Positions 15,192 to 23,718 are shown, numbered from the stretch's first letter. The stretch: DNA of 37,320 bases from Lachnospiraceae bacterium UBA3732 (GCA_002372545.1 DFHD01000113.1:1-37320); one strand, 5' to 3'. A program made the numbers and translations. Notes: generated by a model not told the origin, from the sequence alone.

Positions 15192-17000
15192 ATGAAGCAT
15201 CTCAGAGAGAGTGTAAAACTATTTCGGTACCGGGCAGGGAAGCTTTTGCTGTTTGAGCTTCTTTTGCATTTTGCCGGCCTCGCGCTGCTCTTCCCGCTTT
15301 ATTATGTATTCGTTAACGCCAGCATCCGTCTGGCCGGCATCCGTTATCTTTCCAGGGAAAACGTGGTGAGGTATCTGATGCATCCCACGACCTACCTGTT
15401 ATTTATTCTGTTTTTACTTATTATTGCCCTGTTTTTTGTATTTCATGTAACGGCAGTGATCTCCTATCTTCATGCGGCGCGGCATTCCGGGAGGACCGGG
15501 GTGTTCCGCATGATGAAGCAGGGGATGGCCGGGCTTCTGAGAACCCTCAGGCCGCGGAATCTGCCGCTTCTTTTATTCATTTGTTTTTACATTCCGGTAT
15601 CCTTTTCCCTTCTGATCGGAGCGGACATACTGAATCTGAAGCTCCCTGCTTATATTGTAGATATTATCCGGTTTAAAGGGAAGATGGGCATGGTCTATAC
15701 GCTGGTCTTTCTGGTGATCAATCTGTTCTTTCTCCGGAATCTGAGCCTTCTTCATGTCTATACGCTGGAAAAGAAAAGCTTTTTTGCAGCATTCCGGGAA
15801 AGCGGAGAAGAAGTGAAAAAAAGCAGGAGATACGGTTGGAGCATATTCTGGATATTTGCCTTTTTTGGCGGCACGTTTTTCCTGAATCATCTTTTCGCCG
15901 GCGTGATCATGCGGCGGGTGCTGTATATCCGCGGGTTCATTACCATATACAAGCTGATCTACCAGAGCGTCAGCCTCAGTCTTTTCCTTGTGTTCTGGCT
16001 TTTCGCCGTGCCTCTTGTTCTGAGCGGGATCAGTGTATCCTATGAAGGAATGGAAGAGGAGGAAAAAGAGGAAAAAGAAGAAAAGAAGGAAAAGGCAGAA
16101 GGCGAGGATGAGGAAGGCGCAGGAAACAGGAAAGGAGAAAGGCTTTTTCTGCTGGGCATTCTTCTGGTATCCCTTCTTCTGAATTCCGGGTTTTTCCTGC
16201 TCCGCCGTCTGCATGTTTTTTCGCTGAATGCGGAATATCTGGATACCGTGACTATAACGGCCCATCGGGGCAATTCCTCTGAACGGCCGGAGAACACCCT
16301 TGCGGCTTTTCGGTCCGCGGTGGAAAACGGTGCGGATGTGGTGGAAATGGACGTTCGTCAGACGAAGGACGGCGTGGTGGTGATCAGTCATGATGAGAAT
16401 ATCCGCCGGGTTTCCGGAGTGAATAAAAAAATCGGAAAAATGACCTATGCCGAGCTGCAGGATTGCTCTGCGGGCGCATATTTCGGAAAAGGGTATGAAA
16501 ATGAGCCCTTTCCCACGCTGGAAGAGGCAGTGGAGCTCATCGGAGACGGGGCAAGGTTGAATATTGAGCTGAAGCCGGAATCGACGGATACGGATCTGGA
16601 GGAAAGAGTTGTGCAGATCGTGGAGGATCATGACCTTATCGACAGATGCGTGGTCACATCAAAGAATTATCGCGCCATCCGCAAGATAAAACAGCTGAAT
16701 GAAAAGATCCGGACGGTGTATGTCATGTCTGTTGCCATGGGAGACTTTTATACGCTGAAATATGCGGACGCCTTTTCCATCAAGTATACGTATATTGACA
16801 GCCAGGTGGTGAAGAACGCGCATAAACATGGCAAAGAGGTGTATGCCTGGACTGTGGACTCCCAGGCGGGTCTGAAAAAAATGATGATGCTGCATGTTGA
16901 CAGCATCATCACCAATAAACCGTATGAAATGAGACAGATGATGCTGGAAATCTATTACAGCAATACGCTGTACGACAGCATAGCGGATCTGTTTCAATAA
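15192..17000 (+). CDS. Glycerophosphodiester phosphodiesterase fused to an N-terminal membrane domain
   Basis: 602 residues. The first roughly 330 residues hold several hydrophobic helices of the GDPD membrane-domain type, with one very charged loop (Glu/Lys-rich, about residues 287-316). The C-terminal part (about 355-600) is a GDPD TIM barrel: H358-R359-G360 with the AHRGNSSERPENTLAAF block, E385-x-D387 in EMDVRQTKDGVVVISHDE, and later the ELKPE and TVDS motifs. The enzyme cleaves glycerophosphodiesters to glycerol-3-phosphate and an alcohol; in Gram-positives the fused form may act on lipoteichoic acid or lipid-derived substrates. GAAGAGGGAG precedes the ATG. The gene follows queA closely and may be the last gene of that operon; it converges with the COG2426 gene. 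Confidence 0.93.
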   Translation: MKHLRESVKLFRYRAGKLLLFELLLHFAGLALLFPLYYVFVNASIRLAGIRYLSRENVVRYLMHPTTYLLFILFLLIIALFFVFHVTAVISYLHAARHSGRTGVFRMMKQGMAGLLRTLRPRNLPLLLFICFYIPVSFSLLIGADILNLKLPAYIVDIIRFKGKMGMVYTLVFLVINLFFLRNLSLLHVYTLEKKSFFAAFRESGEEVKKSRRYGWSIFWIFAFFGGTFFLNHLFAGVIMRRVLYIRGFITIYKLIYQSVSLSLFLVFWLFAVPLVLSGISVSYEGMEEEEKEEKEEKKEKAEGEDEEGAGNRKGERLFLLGILLVSLLLNSGFFLLRRLHVFSLNAEYLDTVTITAHRGNSSERPENTLAAFRSAVENGADVVEMDVRQTKDGVVVISHDENIRRVSGVNKKIGKMTYAELQDCSAGAYFGKGYENEPFPTLEEAVELIGDGARLNIELKPESTDTDLEERVVQIVEDHDLIDRCVVTSKNYRAIRKIKQLNEKIRTVYVMSVAMGDFYTLKYADAFSIKYTYIDSQVVKNAHKHGKEVYAWTVDSQAGLKKMMMLHVDSIITNKPYEMRQMMLEIYYSNTLYDSIADLFQ

Positions 17001-17036
17001 ATGGCAATAACGGACGGGCGTTTCCCTTGTGCCGGA

Positions 17037-17540
17037 TCAGAATTGTTTGATGATCCAGGGAATCAGGTAGGTAGCCGTGCTCATGATGGCGGCAGCCAGG
17101 AGAATGCCCAATGCGATGGCCGGAACGCTCTTCTTCAGAGGAATGCGGAGAAGGGATGCGGCAAGGGCGCCGGTCCATCCGCCGGTTCCGGGAAGGGGAA
17201 TTCCCACAAACAGCAGGAGACCGAGAAATTCATATTTCCGGATCTTGTCTGATTTGCCGAGAGCCTTGTTTTCCAGCTTTTCAATCTTCGGCCGCATCCA
17301 GTTCCATCTCTTCAGCAGTTCGAAGATCTTATTGATCAGAAGAAGAATGAAGGGGATGGGAAGGATATTTCCCAGGATACAGATGGGAAGAGCCTTAAAG
17401 TAGGAAACCTTCAGGATGGCAGCGGCGATAAGGCCGCCTCTCAGTTCCAGAATAGGCATGAGGGAAATGATAAAGATCAGCAATTCCCTGGAGATGCTTC
17501 CGCCCAGATTATCGGTAAACCAATGTACAATAGAATCCAA
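17037..17540 (-). CDS. COG2426-type small integral membrane protein (putative small multidrug export family)
   Basis: 167 residues, mostly hydrophobic, about four helices. It carries the family marks ELRGG (in LMPILELRGGLIAA) and PLPGTGGWTGA in a re-entrant-like segment. The transport label for this family rests on weak evidence, so the substrate is unknown. The start is TTG at 17538-17540, with GGAG about nine bases upstream; no closer ATG fits. It is transcribed away from the amidase-like gene at 17695, with which it shares a 154-base gap, and converges on the GDPD gene with a 36-base gap. Confidence 0.85.
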   Translation of the reverse strand: MDSIVHWFTDNLGGSISRELLIFIISLMPILELRGGLIAAAILKVSYFKALPICILGNILPIPFILLLINKIFELLKRWNWMRPKIEKLENKALGKSDKIRKYEFLGLLLFVGIPLPGTGGWTGALAASLLRIPLKKSVPAIALGILLAAAIMSTATYLIPWIIKQF

Positions 17541-17598
17541 TTTACTTTTCTCCGTTATGATTTAAGATGATAGTGTGCCGCATCCGGTTTCATTGCAT

Positions 17599-17621
17599 AT
17601 GCGTGATCATTATTCACGCAT
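17599..17621. promoter_or_regulatory. Perfect inverted repeat in a divergent gap, possible operator
   Basis: ATGCGTGA (17599-17606) and TCACGCAT (17614-17621) with a 7-base spacer. It lies between the divergent starts of the COG2426 gene and the amidase-like lipoprotein gene. No regulator is identified. Confidence 0.4.
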
Positions 17622-17694
17622 GTACAGGAATCGTTATTCAGCGCACAAGGTAGTATAGCATAGTTCGGCTGACGTGGCAACGGAAAGGATAAAA

Positions 17695-18822
17695 ATGAAG
17701 AGAAATAAAACAGGGAAGAGCAGAATATCCGGCCTATTTGTCCTTATGGCTTTGCTGGCTTTTTTCACCGCGGGCTGCGGAAAAAAAGAAACGGAAACGG
17801 CAGTCCCCACGGAAGCGCCGGCCATCGCGGAGGATGAGTTCCGTGACGCAGAGGGCTTTGTGGCAATGCATGATTATGTAAAGACCAAAACGGATAATGT
17901 GAACCTTTACGTAAAGCCCGATCAGACCTCGGATATCTATGTGACGCTGAACCGGGATGTGGACCTTCTCCGGACCGGTATCCTGGGCTTATGGACAAGG
18001 GTGCAGCTGAACGGAAGCTCCTATTACCTGCTTTCCTCCAGTGTTACGGAAACGGAGATAAAATGGAAGGAGGAAAAGGCAGCGGCGAATGAGGGAAAGA
18101 TCATCTTTATCGATCCGGCCAAGCAGATCACGGAGGATAAGGATATTGAACCTGTGAGACCCGACATTGAACCGGAATTTGAAACGGTGGAGGAAAAACG
18201 GGATCTGGACGGCGACGGTACGGAGGAAACATCGATAACCAAGACCGTGACCAAAAATAAAGAGGGAATGAAAGCAAAGAACGCACCTGCGGCAAAGGGA
18301 GTGATCTCTGAACGGTTTGAGTATGAGGTGACGCTGGAGGTGGCGAACCTCCTGAATGCTGAGCTGGTGAGGAGAGGATATACAGTGATCATGTCGCGGA
18401 CCGACAGCAATGTGAGACTTTCCAATGCCACGAGGGCAGAGCTGGCCAATCAGGCAGATGCGGATCTGTATATCCGACTTTCCGCCGGATCGGTGGAGGA
18501 TGTTACGGTTACAGGGGTAATGTCCCTCATTACGACATCTACCAATGTAAATACGGGCACCCGTTTCCAGGATAATTACAATCTGGGCTATGACCTGCTT
18601 CTGCAGGTATGTGAGGCCACCGGCGTAAAGCGGGTGGGGATATATGAAACCGATGATATGACCAGTCTGAACTACTGTCATATGCCTGCTGTATGTTTCC
18701 AGATGGGCTTCCTCTCCAATGCGGAGGATGACAGCAGACTGAACGATCTTTCCCAGCAGAGCGTTATGGCAAGGGCTCTTGCTGATGGAATTGACCAGTA
18801 TTTCAAGGAAAAGGAAGAGTAG
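17695..18822 (+). CDS. Amidase_3-like lipoprotein with SH3 domain, probably catalytically inactive
   Basis: 375 residues. A basic N-terminus, hydrophobic stretch and lipobox FTAGC (Cys28) mark a lipoprotein on the outer face of the membrane. An SH3-like domain (about 55-120) is followed by a fold matching N-acetylmuramoyl-L-alanine amidase (Amidase_3, about 135-375), recognised by IFIDP, VIMSRTDSNVRLSNATRAELAN, QADADLYI and PAVCFQMGFLSN. The usual His of DPGHG is Lys143, the His of SIHAN is Ser263, and the catalytic Glu of VExGFLSN is Gln336; only Glu206 remains. It may bind wall or regulate another hydrolase. ATG 17695 is preferred over GTG 17674 because GGAAAGGA lies directly upstream. The SleB-type hydrolase gene follows after 222 bases. 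Confidence 0.88.
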   Translation: MKRNKTGKSRISGLFVLMALLAFFTAGCGKKETETAVPTEAPAIAEDEFRDAEGFVAMHDYVKTKTDNVNLYVKPDQTSDIYVTLNRDVDLLRTGILGLWTRVQLNGSSYYLLSSSVTETEIKWKEEKAAANEGKIIFIDPAKQITEDKDIEPVRPDIEPEFETVEEKRDLDGDGTEETSITKTVTKNKEGMKAKNAPAAKGVISERFEYEVTLEVANLLNAELVRRGYTVIMSRTDSNVRLSNATRAELANQADADLYIRLSAGSVEDVTVTGVMSLITTSTNVNTGTRFQDNYNLGYDLLLQVCEATGVKRVGIYETDDMTSLNYCHMPAVCFQMGFLSNAEDDSRLNDLSQQSVMARALADGIDQYFKEKEE

Positions 18823-18892
18823 AAGTTTTCTTTACCATATTATTTCCGGACGGGATAATAAACGATGAGATACGATGATAAAACGGCGGCAT

Positions 18893-18921
18893 TTGACATT
18901 TTTGTTACAAAGTGCTACACT
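18893..18921 (+). promoter_or_regulatory. Promoter of the SleB-type hydrolase gene
   Basis: TTGACA (18893-18898), 17 bases, TACACT (18916-18921). Transcription from about 18928 gives a leader of about 117 bases before the ATG at 19045. The leader can form a small nested stem (CAGCT/AGCTG with AAGC/GCTT inside) but matches no riboswitch I know. Confidence 0.7.
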
Positions 18922-19044
18922 AAGTCCGTAATATAAATGTAACATAATTCGGGTTTACGTAACATGTCTGAAAGAAATCGGATAAAACAGCTGAAAAAGC
19001 CTGGCGGATTGCTTAGGATAAGCTGAGAAAGAGGATAGCGTATC

Positions 19045-20259
19045 ATGCGGAGGAAAAACTATTTCCGGTGGAACCGGATGAAGATATTCTCCAAAAAGTA
19101 CATATTTAACAGCCGTTTCATTGTCAGAAATACTATAGCCGTTGTGATTTCCGCAACGATCGTGGCGGGTGGTGCCGCAGGTCTTTCCGCAGCGCTGTCC
19201 GGTTCTGAAGCCGAAGAGGATAACGTTGCCTATGCTGCGGAGCCTGCAGAGGAAAAGGTATATACGGTAAACATTCCTGAGATCAAGTGCCTGAATGCTG
19301 ATACATTGGATGTGCTTTCCGTATCTCTCGAGGAGGAAGCTTCTTGTAAGCTCGAAGTTAACCGGAAGGTCGCGCTTTCGAAGTCGGCATATGATATGGA
19401 CGGCAAATTCCTGGTCATTGCGGATATGCTGAACATGAGAAGCACCCCCGATGAAGAGGGAGAAGTCCTCGGAACCATGCGGGAAGGGGATTTCGGTGAG
19501 GTCCTCGGAACGGAGGGAGAGTGGACAAAGGTTTCCTCCGGCGGACTTATCGGCTATGTTAAGTCTGAGTATATAGTAAAGGATGCCGAAGCTGCAGCAA
19601 AAGCAGAAAAGTATCTTGCGGCAGATGTCACGCTTCTGGCCGATGCGGATACGGAGGAGGGTGAAAAGGATACCGAGGAGTCCGGAGACACAGAAGAAGA
19701 GAATAATGATCAGCAGAAGGAAGATAACAGCGACCGGAAGAAGGAAGCTGAGGAAGTGCCTTCTGAGGAACAGGTGACTGAGGCGCCTACCGAGGCAGTG
19801 ACCGAGGCACCTACCGAAGCGCCGACGGAAGCCACTACGGAGCCGGAGACGGAGGCAGCGACAGAAGAAACTACGGAAGCGCCTGTGCAGGCGGAAACCA
19901 GCGATCTGTATCTTCTGGCCGCTATCGTATATGCGGAAAGCGGTGCGGAGCCTTATGAGGGACAGCTGGCCGTAGCCAACGTCGTTATGAACAGACTTCG
20001 CAGCGGAATGTACGGCAGTACCCTTTCAGATGTCATTTATTATCCGTATCAGTTCTCGGCAATCTACACAAGCACCTTTGAAAATGCCCTGAGCACGGGA
20101 GGTTCATCCCTTTCTCTGGCAGCGGCGGCAGAGGCCATGAACGGCAATAACAACATCGGCGGATACATCGCATTTCGTCCGCTGTACAACATCGATACCA
20201 GCACCCTTGATGACTACACCATCATCGGCAACCATTGCTTCTTCATGTCGATCTATTAA
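19045..20259 (+). CDS. SleB-type cell wall hydrolase with SH3 domain and Thr-Glu-Ala-Pro linker
   Basis: 404 residues. A basic N-terminus and one hydrophobic helix (about 28-50) act as signal or anchor. An SH3-like domain (about 110-175, with MLNMRSTPDEEGEVLG) is followed by an acidic stretch and a Thr/Glu/Ala/Pro linker (about 245-285) typical of Lachnospiraceae wall proteins. The C-terminal domain (about 287-404) is Hydrolase_2, the catalytic domain of spore cortex-lytic SleB and CwlJ, with the probable catalytic Glu298 in IVYAESGAEPYEGQLAVANV. It should cut glycan strands of peptidoglycan. A role in germination is not implied, because this domain is also common in vegetative enzymes. A strong promoter and a strong terminator bracket it as a single unit. 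Confidence 0.92.
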   Translation: MRRKNYFRWNRMKIFSKKYIFNSRFIVRNTIAVVISATIVAGGAAGLSAALSGSEAEEDNVAYAAEPAEEKVYTVNIPEIKCLNADTLDVLSVSLEEEASCKLEVNRKVALSKSAYDMDGKFLVIADMLNMRSTPDEEGEVLGTMREGDFGEVLGTEGEWTKVSSGGLIGYVKSEYIVKDAEAAAKAEKYLAADVTLLADADTEEGEKDTEESGDTEEENNDQQKEDNSDRKKEAEEVPSEEQVTEAPTEAVTEAPTEAPTEATTEPETEAATEETTEAPVQAETSDLYLLAAIVYAESGAEPYEGQLAVANVVMNRLRSGMYGSTLSDVIYYPYQFSAIYTSTFENALSTGGSSLSLAAAAEAMNGNNNIGGYIAFRPLYNIDTSTLDDYTIIGNHCFFMSIY

Positions 20260-20280
20260 TAGCTATTTGAGGGGATAAAA

Positions 20281-20336
20281 ACAGAGAGGGGCCGGCTTGA
20301 CTCTTTGCAGTCAAAGCAGGCCTCTCTCTGTTTTTT
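20281..20336 (+). terminator. Intrinsic terminator after the SleB-type hydrolase gene
   Basis: A long hairpin: the arm from 20281 (ACAGAGAGGGGCC, then GGCTTGAC) pairs with GTCAAAGC and GGCCTCTCTCTGT ending near 20331, followed by TTTTTT. Confidence 0.92.
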
Positions 20337-20391
20337 GTTGATCAGTAACAAAATGCACAATATAATTCACATTTTTCTGTTTTTTTTTGCA

Positions 20392-20420
20392 TTGACAAAA
20401 TGGTGCCGGGAGATTATTAT
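20392..20420 (+). promoter_or_regulatory. Promoter of the ferrous iron transport operon
   Basis: TTGACA (20392-20397), 17 bases, TATTAT (20415-20420). Just downstream, GTTA (20429-20432) and TAAC (20441-20444) form a weak inverted repeat where an iron repressor of the DtxR/Fur type could bind. That operator is only a guess. Confidence 0.75.
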
Positions 20421-20498
20421 TATCTGTGGTTAAACAAGACTAACGAATATTTGTGATTTGATTTTTTTGTTTGATATATTTTCCGGGGGTATAAGGTG

Positions 20499-20723
20499 AT
20501 GAATGTTTCGACCTTCATTGTACTTTTGGTCGTGATCGCCATCATGGCGATTTCCGCCAGATATCTTATCCGGACCGGACCCTGCGGAGACTGTTCTTCG
20601 AAGGGGAGCTGCTCCGGCAGCTGCAGTAAGATGCCGGACAGACGGGATCCGGCCGTTCAGAAGAAGCTGTCTGAGATTGATGCCATCATCGAAAGACATC
20701 AGAATCGTAGCAGGAGGAGTTAA
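20499..20723 (+). CDS. FeoB-associated Cys-rich membrane protein
   Basis: 74 residues. One N-terminal membrane helix (about 4-24) is followed by a cytoplasm-side cluster of five cysteines (CGDC, then CSGSC after a Gly/Ser spacer) and a charged helical tail. This matches the small FeoB-associated family found next to feoB in Firmicutes. It may hand iron to or from the transporter, but no activity is proven. GGGGG lies nine bases before ATG 20499; a GTG three bases earlier is an alternative start. It is the first gene of the operon here, whereas it is usually found after feoB. Confidence 0.82.
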   Translation: MNVSTFIVLLVVIAIMAISARYLIRTGPCGDCSSKGSCSGSCSKMPDRRDPAVQKKLSEIDAIIERHQNRSRRS

Positions 20724-20725
20724 CT

Positions 20726-20947
20726 ATGCCGCTTACATTTTGCAGGAGCAATGAACTGGTTAAGGTTGTCCGGGTGTCCGGCAATCCCGAAACAAAAAAG
20801 CATCTGGAGGATATGGGCTTTGCTGCAGAGGCACTTGTCCGTGTTGTTTCAGTGCAAAACGGCAATGTGATCGTCAACGTAAAGAATACCCGTCTTGCGA
20901 TCGGACAGTCGATGGCTAACAAAATCTCGGTTGAGATGGTTAGATAG
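20726..20947 (+). CDS. feoA: FeoA-family SH3-like protein (first copy)
   Basis: 73 residues, the size of a single FeoA domain. It has the family pattern of a short SH3-like barrel with KHLEDMGFAAEALVRVV and a C-terminal VKNTRLAIGQSMANKI segment. FeoA proteins are small cytoplasmic partners needed for FeoB ferrous iron uptake. It starts two bases after the Cys-rich gene stop and is followed 29 bases later by a second FeoA gene. Confidence 0.9.
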   Translation: MPLTFCRSNELVKVVRVSGNPETKKHLEDMGFAAEALVRVVSVQNGNVIVNVKNTRLAIGQSMANKISVEMVR

Positions 20948-20976
20948 AGAAAATGTACTGAGAAAGGAAGAGGACA

Positions 20977-21195
20977 ATGACATTAAAGGATGTTAAGGTC
21001 GGACAAACCGTAAAGGTGTCCAAGCTGTCCGGTGAGGGTGCGGTGAAACGCAGGATCATGGATATGGGCATAACAAAGGGCGTTGAGGTTTACGTCAGGA
21101 AGGTGGCGCCTCTTGGTGATCCCATCGAGGTCACGGTAAGAGGCTATGAGCTTTCCGTCCGGAAGGCGGATGCGGAAATGATCCTGGTAGACTGA
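20977..21195 (+). CDS. feoA: FeoA-family SH3-like protein (second copy)
   Basis: 72 residues, one FeoA domain, with GQTVKVSKLSGEGAVKRRIMDMG and a GYELSVRKADAEMI ending that is closer to the classical FeoA pattern than the copy upstream. GAAAGGAAGAGG precedes the ATG. FeoB follows after 80 bases. Two different FeoA genes before one FeoB suggest that the partners may form a mixed complex (inference). Confidence 0.92.
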   Translation: MTLKDVKVGQTVKVSKLSGEGAVKRRIMDMGITKGVEVYVRKVAPLGDPIEVTVRGYELSVRKADAEMILVD

Positions 21196-21275
21196 TCTAA
21201 AGACTGATGCTGCAGACTGATTTTTTTTGACCCTATGGTTAGATTGGCATAACTGGAATAAGGAGAGACTAAACG

Positions 21276-23696
21276 ATGAAAATTGCACTGGCAGGTAATC
21301 CGAACTGCGGAAAAAGTACACTGTTCAATGCGCTTACCGGTTCCCGTCAATATGTAGGAAACTGGCCCGGCGTAACGGTCGAAAAGAAAGGAGGCAAGCT
21401 GAAGGGGCATGAGGATGTCACCATCGAGGATCTTCCCGGAATCTATTCCCTCTCCCCGTATACGCTTGAGGAGGTTGTTTCCCGTAACTATCTGGTGAAT
21501 GAGAAGCCGGATGTGATCATCAACATTGTTGACGGAACCAATCTGGAAAGAAACCTGTATCTGACAACACAGGTGCTTGAGCTTGGCATTCCCACGATCG
21601 TTGCCGTAAACATGCTGGACCTCATGGAAAAGAATGGGGAAAAGATCGATCTTGGCAAGCTTTCCGCAAAAATCGGATGCGATGTTGTATCCATTTCCGC
21701 GCTGAAAAATAAGGGCGTGGATGAGCTGATCAAAAAGGCGATCGAGCTGGGAAAGAAAGGCGGATCGCAGGAAATCGTTCATCAGTTTTCCGATGAAGTA
21801 GAGCAGGTGATCGCCGGCGTAATGGAAAGACTGACGGATGTGCCGGAGGCAGAAAAGAGGTTCGTTGCCATTAAGGCTCTGGAAAAGGATAACCGGATCG
21901 GCGAAATTGCGAAGAGTGTTCCGGATGTATCCGATGAGATCGAAAGTCTGGAAAAAAAGTTTGATGATGATACGGAAAGCATCATCACCAATGAGCGGTA
22001 TAATTATATCACATCGATCATTGGCGATGTGGCTGCGGCAAAGAAGTCGGCCGGACAGAAGCTTACGGTTTCGGATAAGATCGACAGAGTGGTAACAAAC
22101 CGCTGGCTGGCCATCCCGATCTTTGCTCTGATCATGGCGATCGTATATTACGTATCCGTGACCACGGTAGGCGCGTGGGCAACGGACTGGACAAACGACG
22201 GACTCTTCGGAGACGGCTTCCATCTCTTTGGCATGAACGGAAACCTGGATGACGACACCGATGCGTGGGCAGAGGAGTGTGTATACACAGATGACGTAAA
22301 GGCGCTTTTGGAACAGGCTGCCGCCGATGATCAGGTAATCGGTGCCCAGGATATTCTGGATGCTGCCGATGATGGTGATTTTGAAGCGTTTGAGGAGGCC
22401 TATGGCTCCTATGCGGATGACCTGATCGAAAAGGGCTATCCCATTGATGAGGTGCTTACGGCATCGGAAGCGCTGGATGAAGAAGGAGAGTTTACCGCTC
22501 CCGATCCCTCCGAGTATGGTACCTGGGTTCCCGGCGTGCCGGTTCTGGTAGAAAAAGGACTGGATAAGATTAATGTTAAGGGCTGGCTGAAGAGCCTGAT
22601 CCTGGATGGCATTGTTGCCGGTGTTGGCGCAGTTCTCGGCTTCGTGCCGCAGATGCTTGTACTGTTCATTTTCCTTGCACTTCTTGAGGAGTGCGGCTAT
22701 ATGGCGCGTATCGCCTTCATCATGGACAGGATCTTCCGTAAGTTCGGACTTTCCGGAAAATCCTTCATCCCGATCCTGATCGGAACAGGCTGCGGCGTTC
22801 CCGGTGTCATGGCCAGCCGTACCATTGAAAACGAACGCGACCGCCGGATGACGATTATGACTACAACGTTTATCCCCTGCGGCGCCAAGCTGCCGATCAT
22901 CGCACTCATCGCAGCGGCGCTCTTCAATAACGCCTGGTGGGTGGCATGGAGTGCATTCTTCGTCGGTATTGCCGCAATCATCTTCTCCGGTATCATCCTG
23001 AAGAAGACAAAGATGTTTGCCGGAGATCCCGCTCCCTTCGTTATGGAGCTTCCGGCATACCACAGACCTACAGTAGGCGCAGTTCTCCGCTCCATGTGGG
23101 AGAGAGGCTGGAGCTTCATCAAGAAGGCCGGCACAATCATCCTTCTTTCTTCTGTTGTGATCTGGGCAGGTTCCGTATTCGGCAATGACGGCACAGGCTT
23201 TGGTTATCATCCGGATATCGATCTGGAGGACAGCGTCCTTGGTACAGTCGGTAACGGGATCAAATGGATTTTTGCTCCTCTTGGTTTCAACAATATCCGT
23301 GCGGCTATCGCAACGGTCATGGGTCTTGTGGCCAAGGAAGAGGTTGTCGGCGTATTTGGCGTTCTGGACTTCGAGGGACTCACAAAGCTGGCCGGATATT
23401 CCTTCCTGCTGTTCAACCTTCTCTGCGCACCCTGCTTTGCTGCGATCGGTGCCATCAGGAGAGAAATGAACTCCAGGAAGTGGACATGGTTCGCCATTGG
23501 TTATCAGTGCGTGCTTGCCTACGCGGTAGCGCTTTGTACCTACCAGCTGGGCAGACTCTTTACCGGTGCGGGATTTGGCATAGGAACCATCTTTGCCTTC
23601 CTCATCGTGGCAGCCTTCATTTATCTGGTTGTTCGTCCTTATAAGGAATCCCAGACATTGGATATTAAGCTGAAGAGCAAAAAGAAGGCAGCATAA
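21276..23696 (+). CDS. feoB: Ferrous iron transporter FeoB
   Basis: 806 residues, a little longer than most FeoB. The N-terminal GTPase has G1 GNPNCGKS (7-14), the VGNWPGVTVE switch (G2), G3 DLPG (52-55) and G4 NMLD (112-115), then a helical GDI-like region to about 270. Membrane helices begin near 280, with Gate motifs EECGYMARIAFIMDR, GTGCGVPGVMASRTI and FIPCGAKLPI carrying the conserved cysteines. Between the first and second helices (about 312-425) there is a roughly 110-residue acidic, non-hydrophobic insert. It takes Fe2+ into the cell. It is the last gene of the operon and is followed by a strong terminator. Confidence 0.97.
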   Translation: MKIALAGNPNCGKSTLFNALTGSRQYVGNWPGVTVEKKGGKLKGHEDVTIEDLPGIYSLSPYTLEEVVSRNYLVNEKPDVIINIVDGTNLERNLYLTTQVLELGIPTIVAVNMLDLMEKNGEKIDLGKLSAKIGCDVVSISALKNKGVDELIKKAIELGKKGGSQEIVHQFSDEVEQVIAGVMERLTDVPEAEKRFVAIKALEKDNRIGEIAKSVPDVSDEIESLEKKFDDDTESIITNERYNYITSIIGDVAAAKKSAGQKLTVSDKIDRVVTNRWLAIPIFALIMAIVYYVSVTTVGAWATDWTNDGLFGDGFHLFGMNGNLDDDTDAWAEECVYTDDVKALLEQAAADDQVIGAQDILDAADDGDFEAFEEAYGSYADDLIEKGYPIDEVLTASEALDEEGEFTAPDPSEYGTWVPGVPVLVEKGLDKINVKGWLKSLILDGIVAGVGAVLGFVPQMLVLFIFLALLEECGYMARIAFIMDRIFRKFGLSGKSFIPILIGTGCGVPGVMASRTIENERDRRMTIMTTTFIPCGAKLPIIALIAAALFNNAWWVAWSAFFVGIAAIIFSGIILKKTKMFAGDPAPFVMELPAYHRPTVGAVLRSMWERGWSFIKKAGTIILLSSVVIWAGSVFGNDGTGFGYHPDIDLEDSVLGTVGNGIKWIFAPLGFNNIRAAIATVMGLVAKEEVVGVFGVLDFEGLTKLAGYSFLLFNLLCAPCFAAIGAIRREMNSRKWTWFAIGYQCVLAYAVALCTYQLGRLFTGAGFGIGTIFAFLIVAAFIYLVVRPYKESQTLDIKLKSKKKAA

Positions 23697-23718
23697 ATAA
23701 AACAGATCTGGAAAGCAG

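Noticed and set aside
18838..18863. Terminator after the pseudo-amidase gene
   Set aside because: TTATT...CCG and CGG...AATAA can pair partly, but the stem is AT-rich and has no T-run, so it was not annotated.
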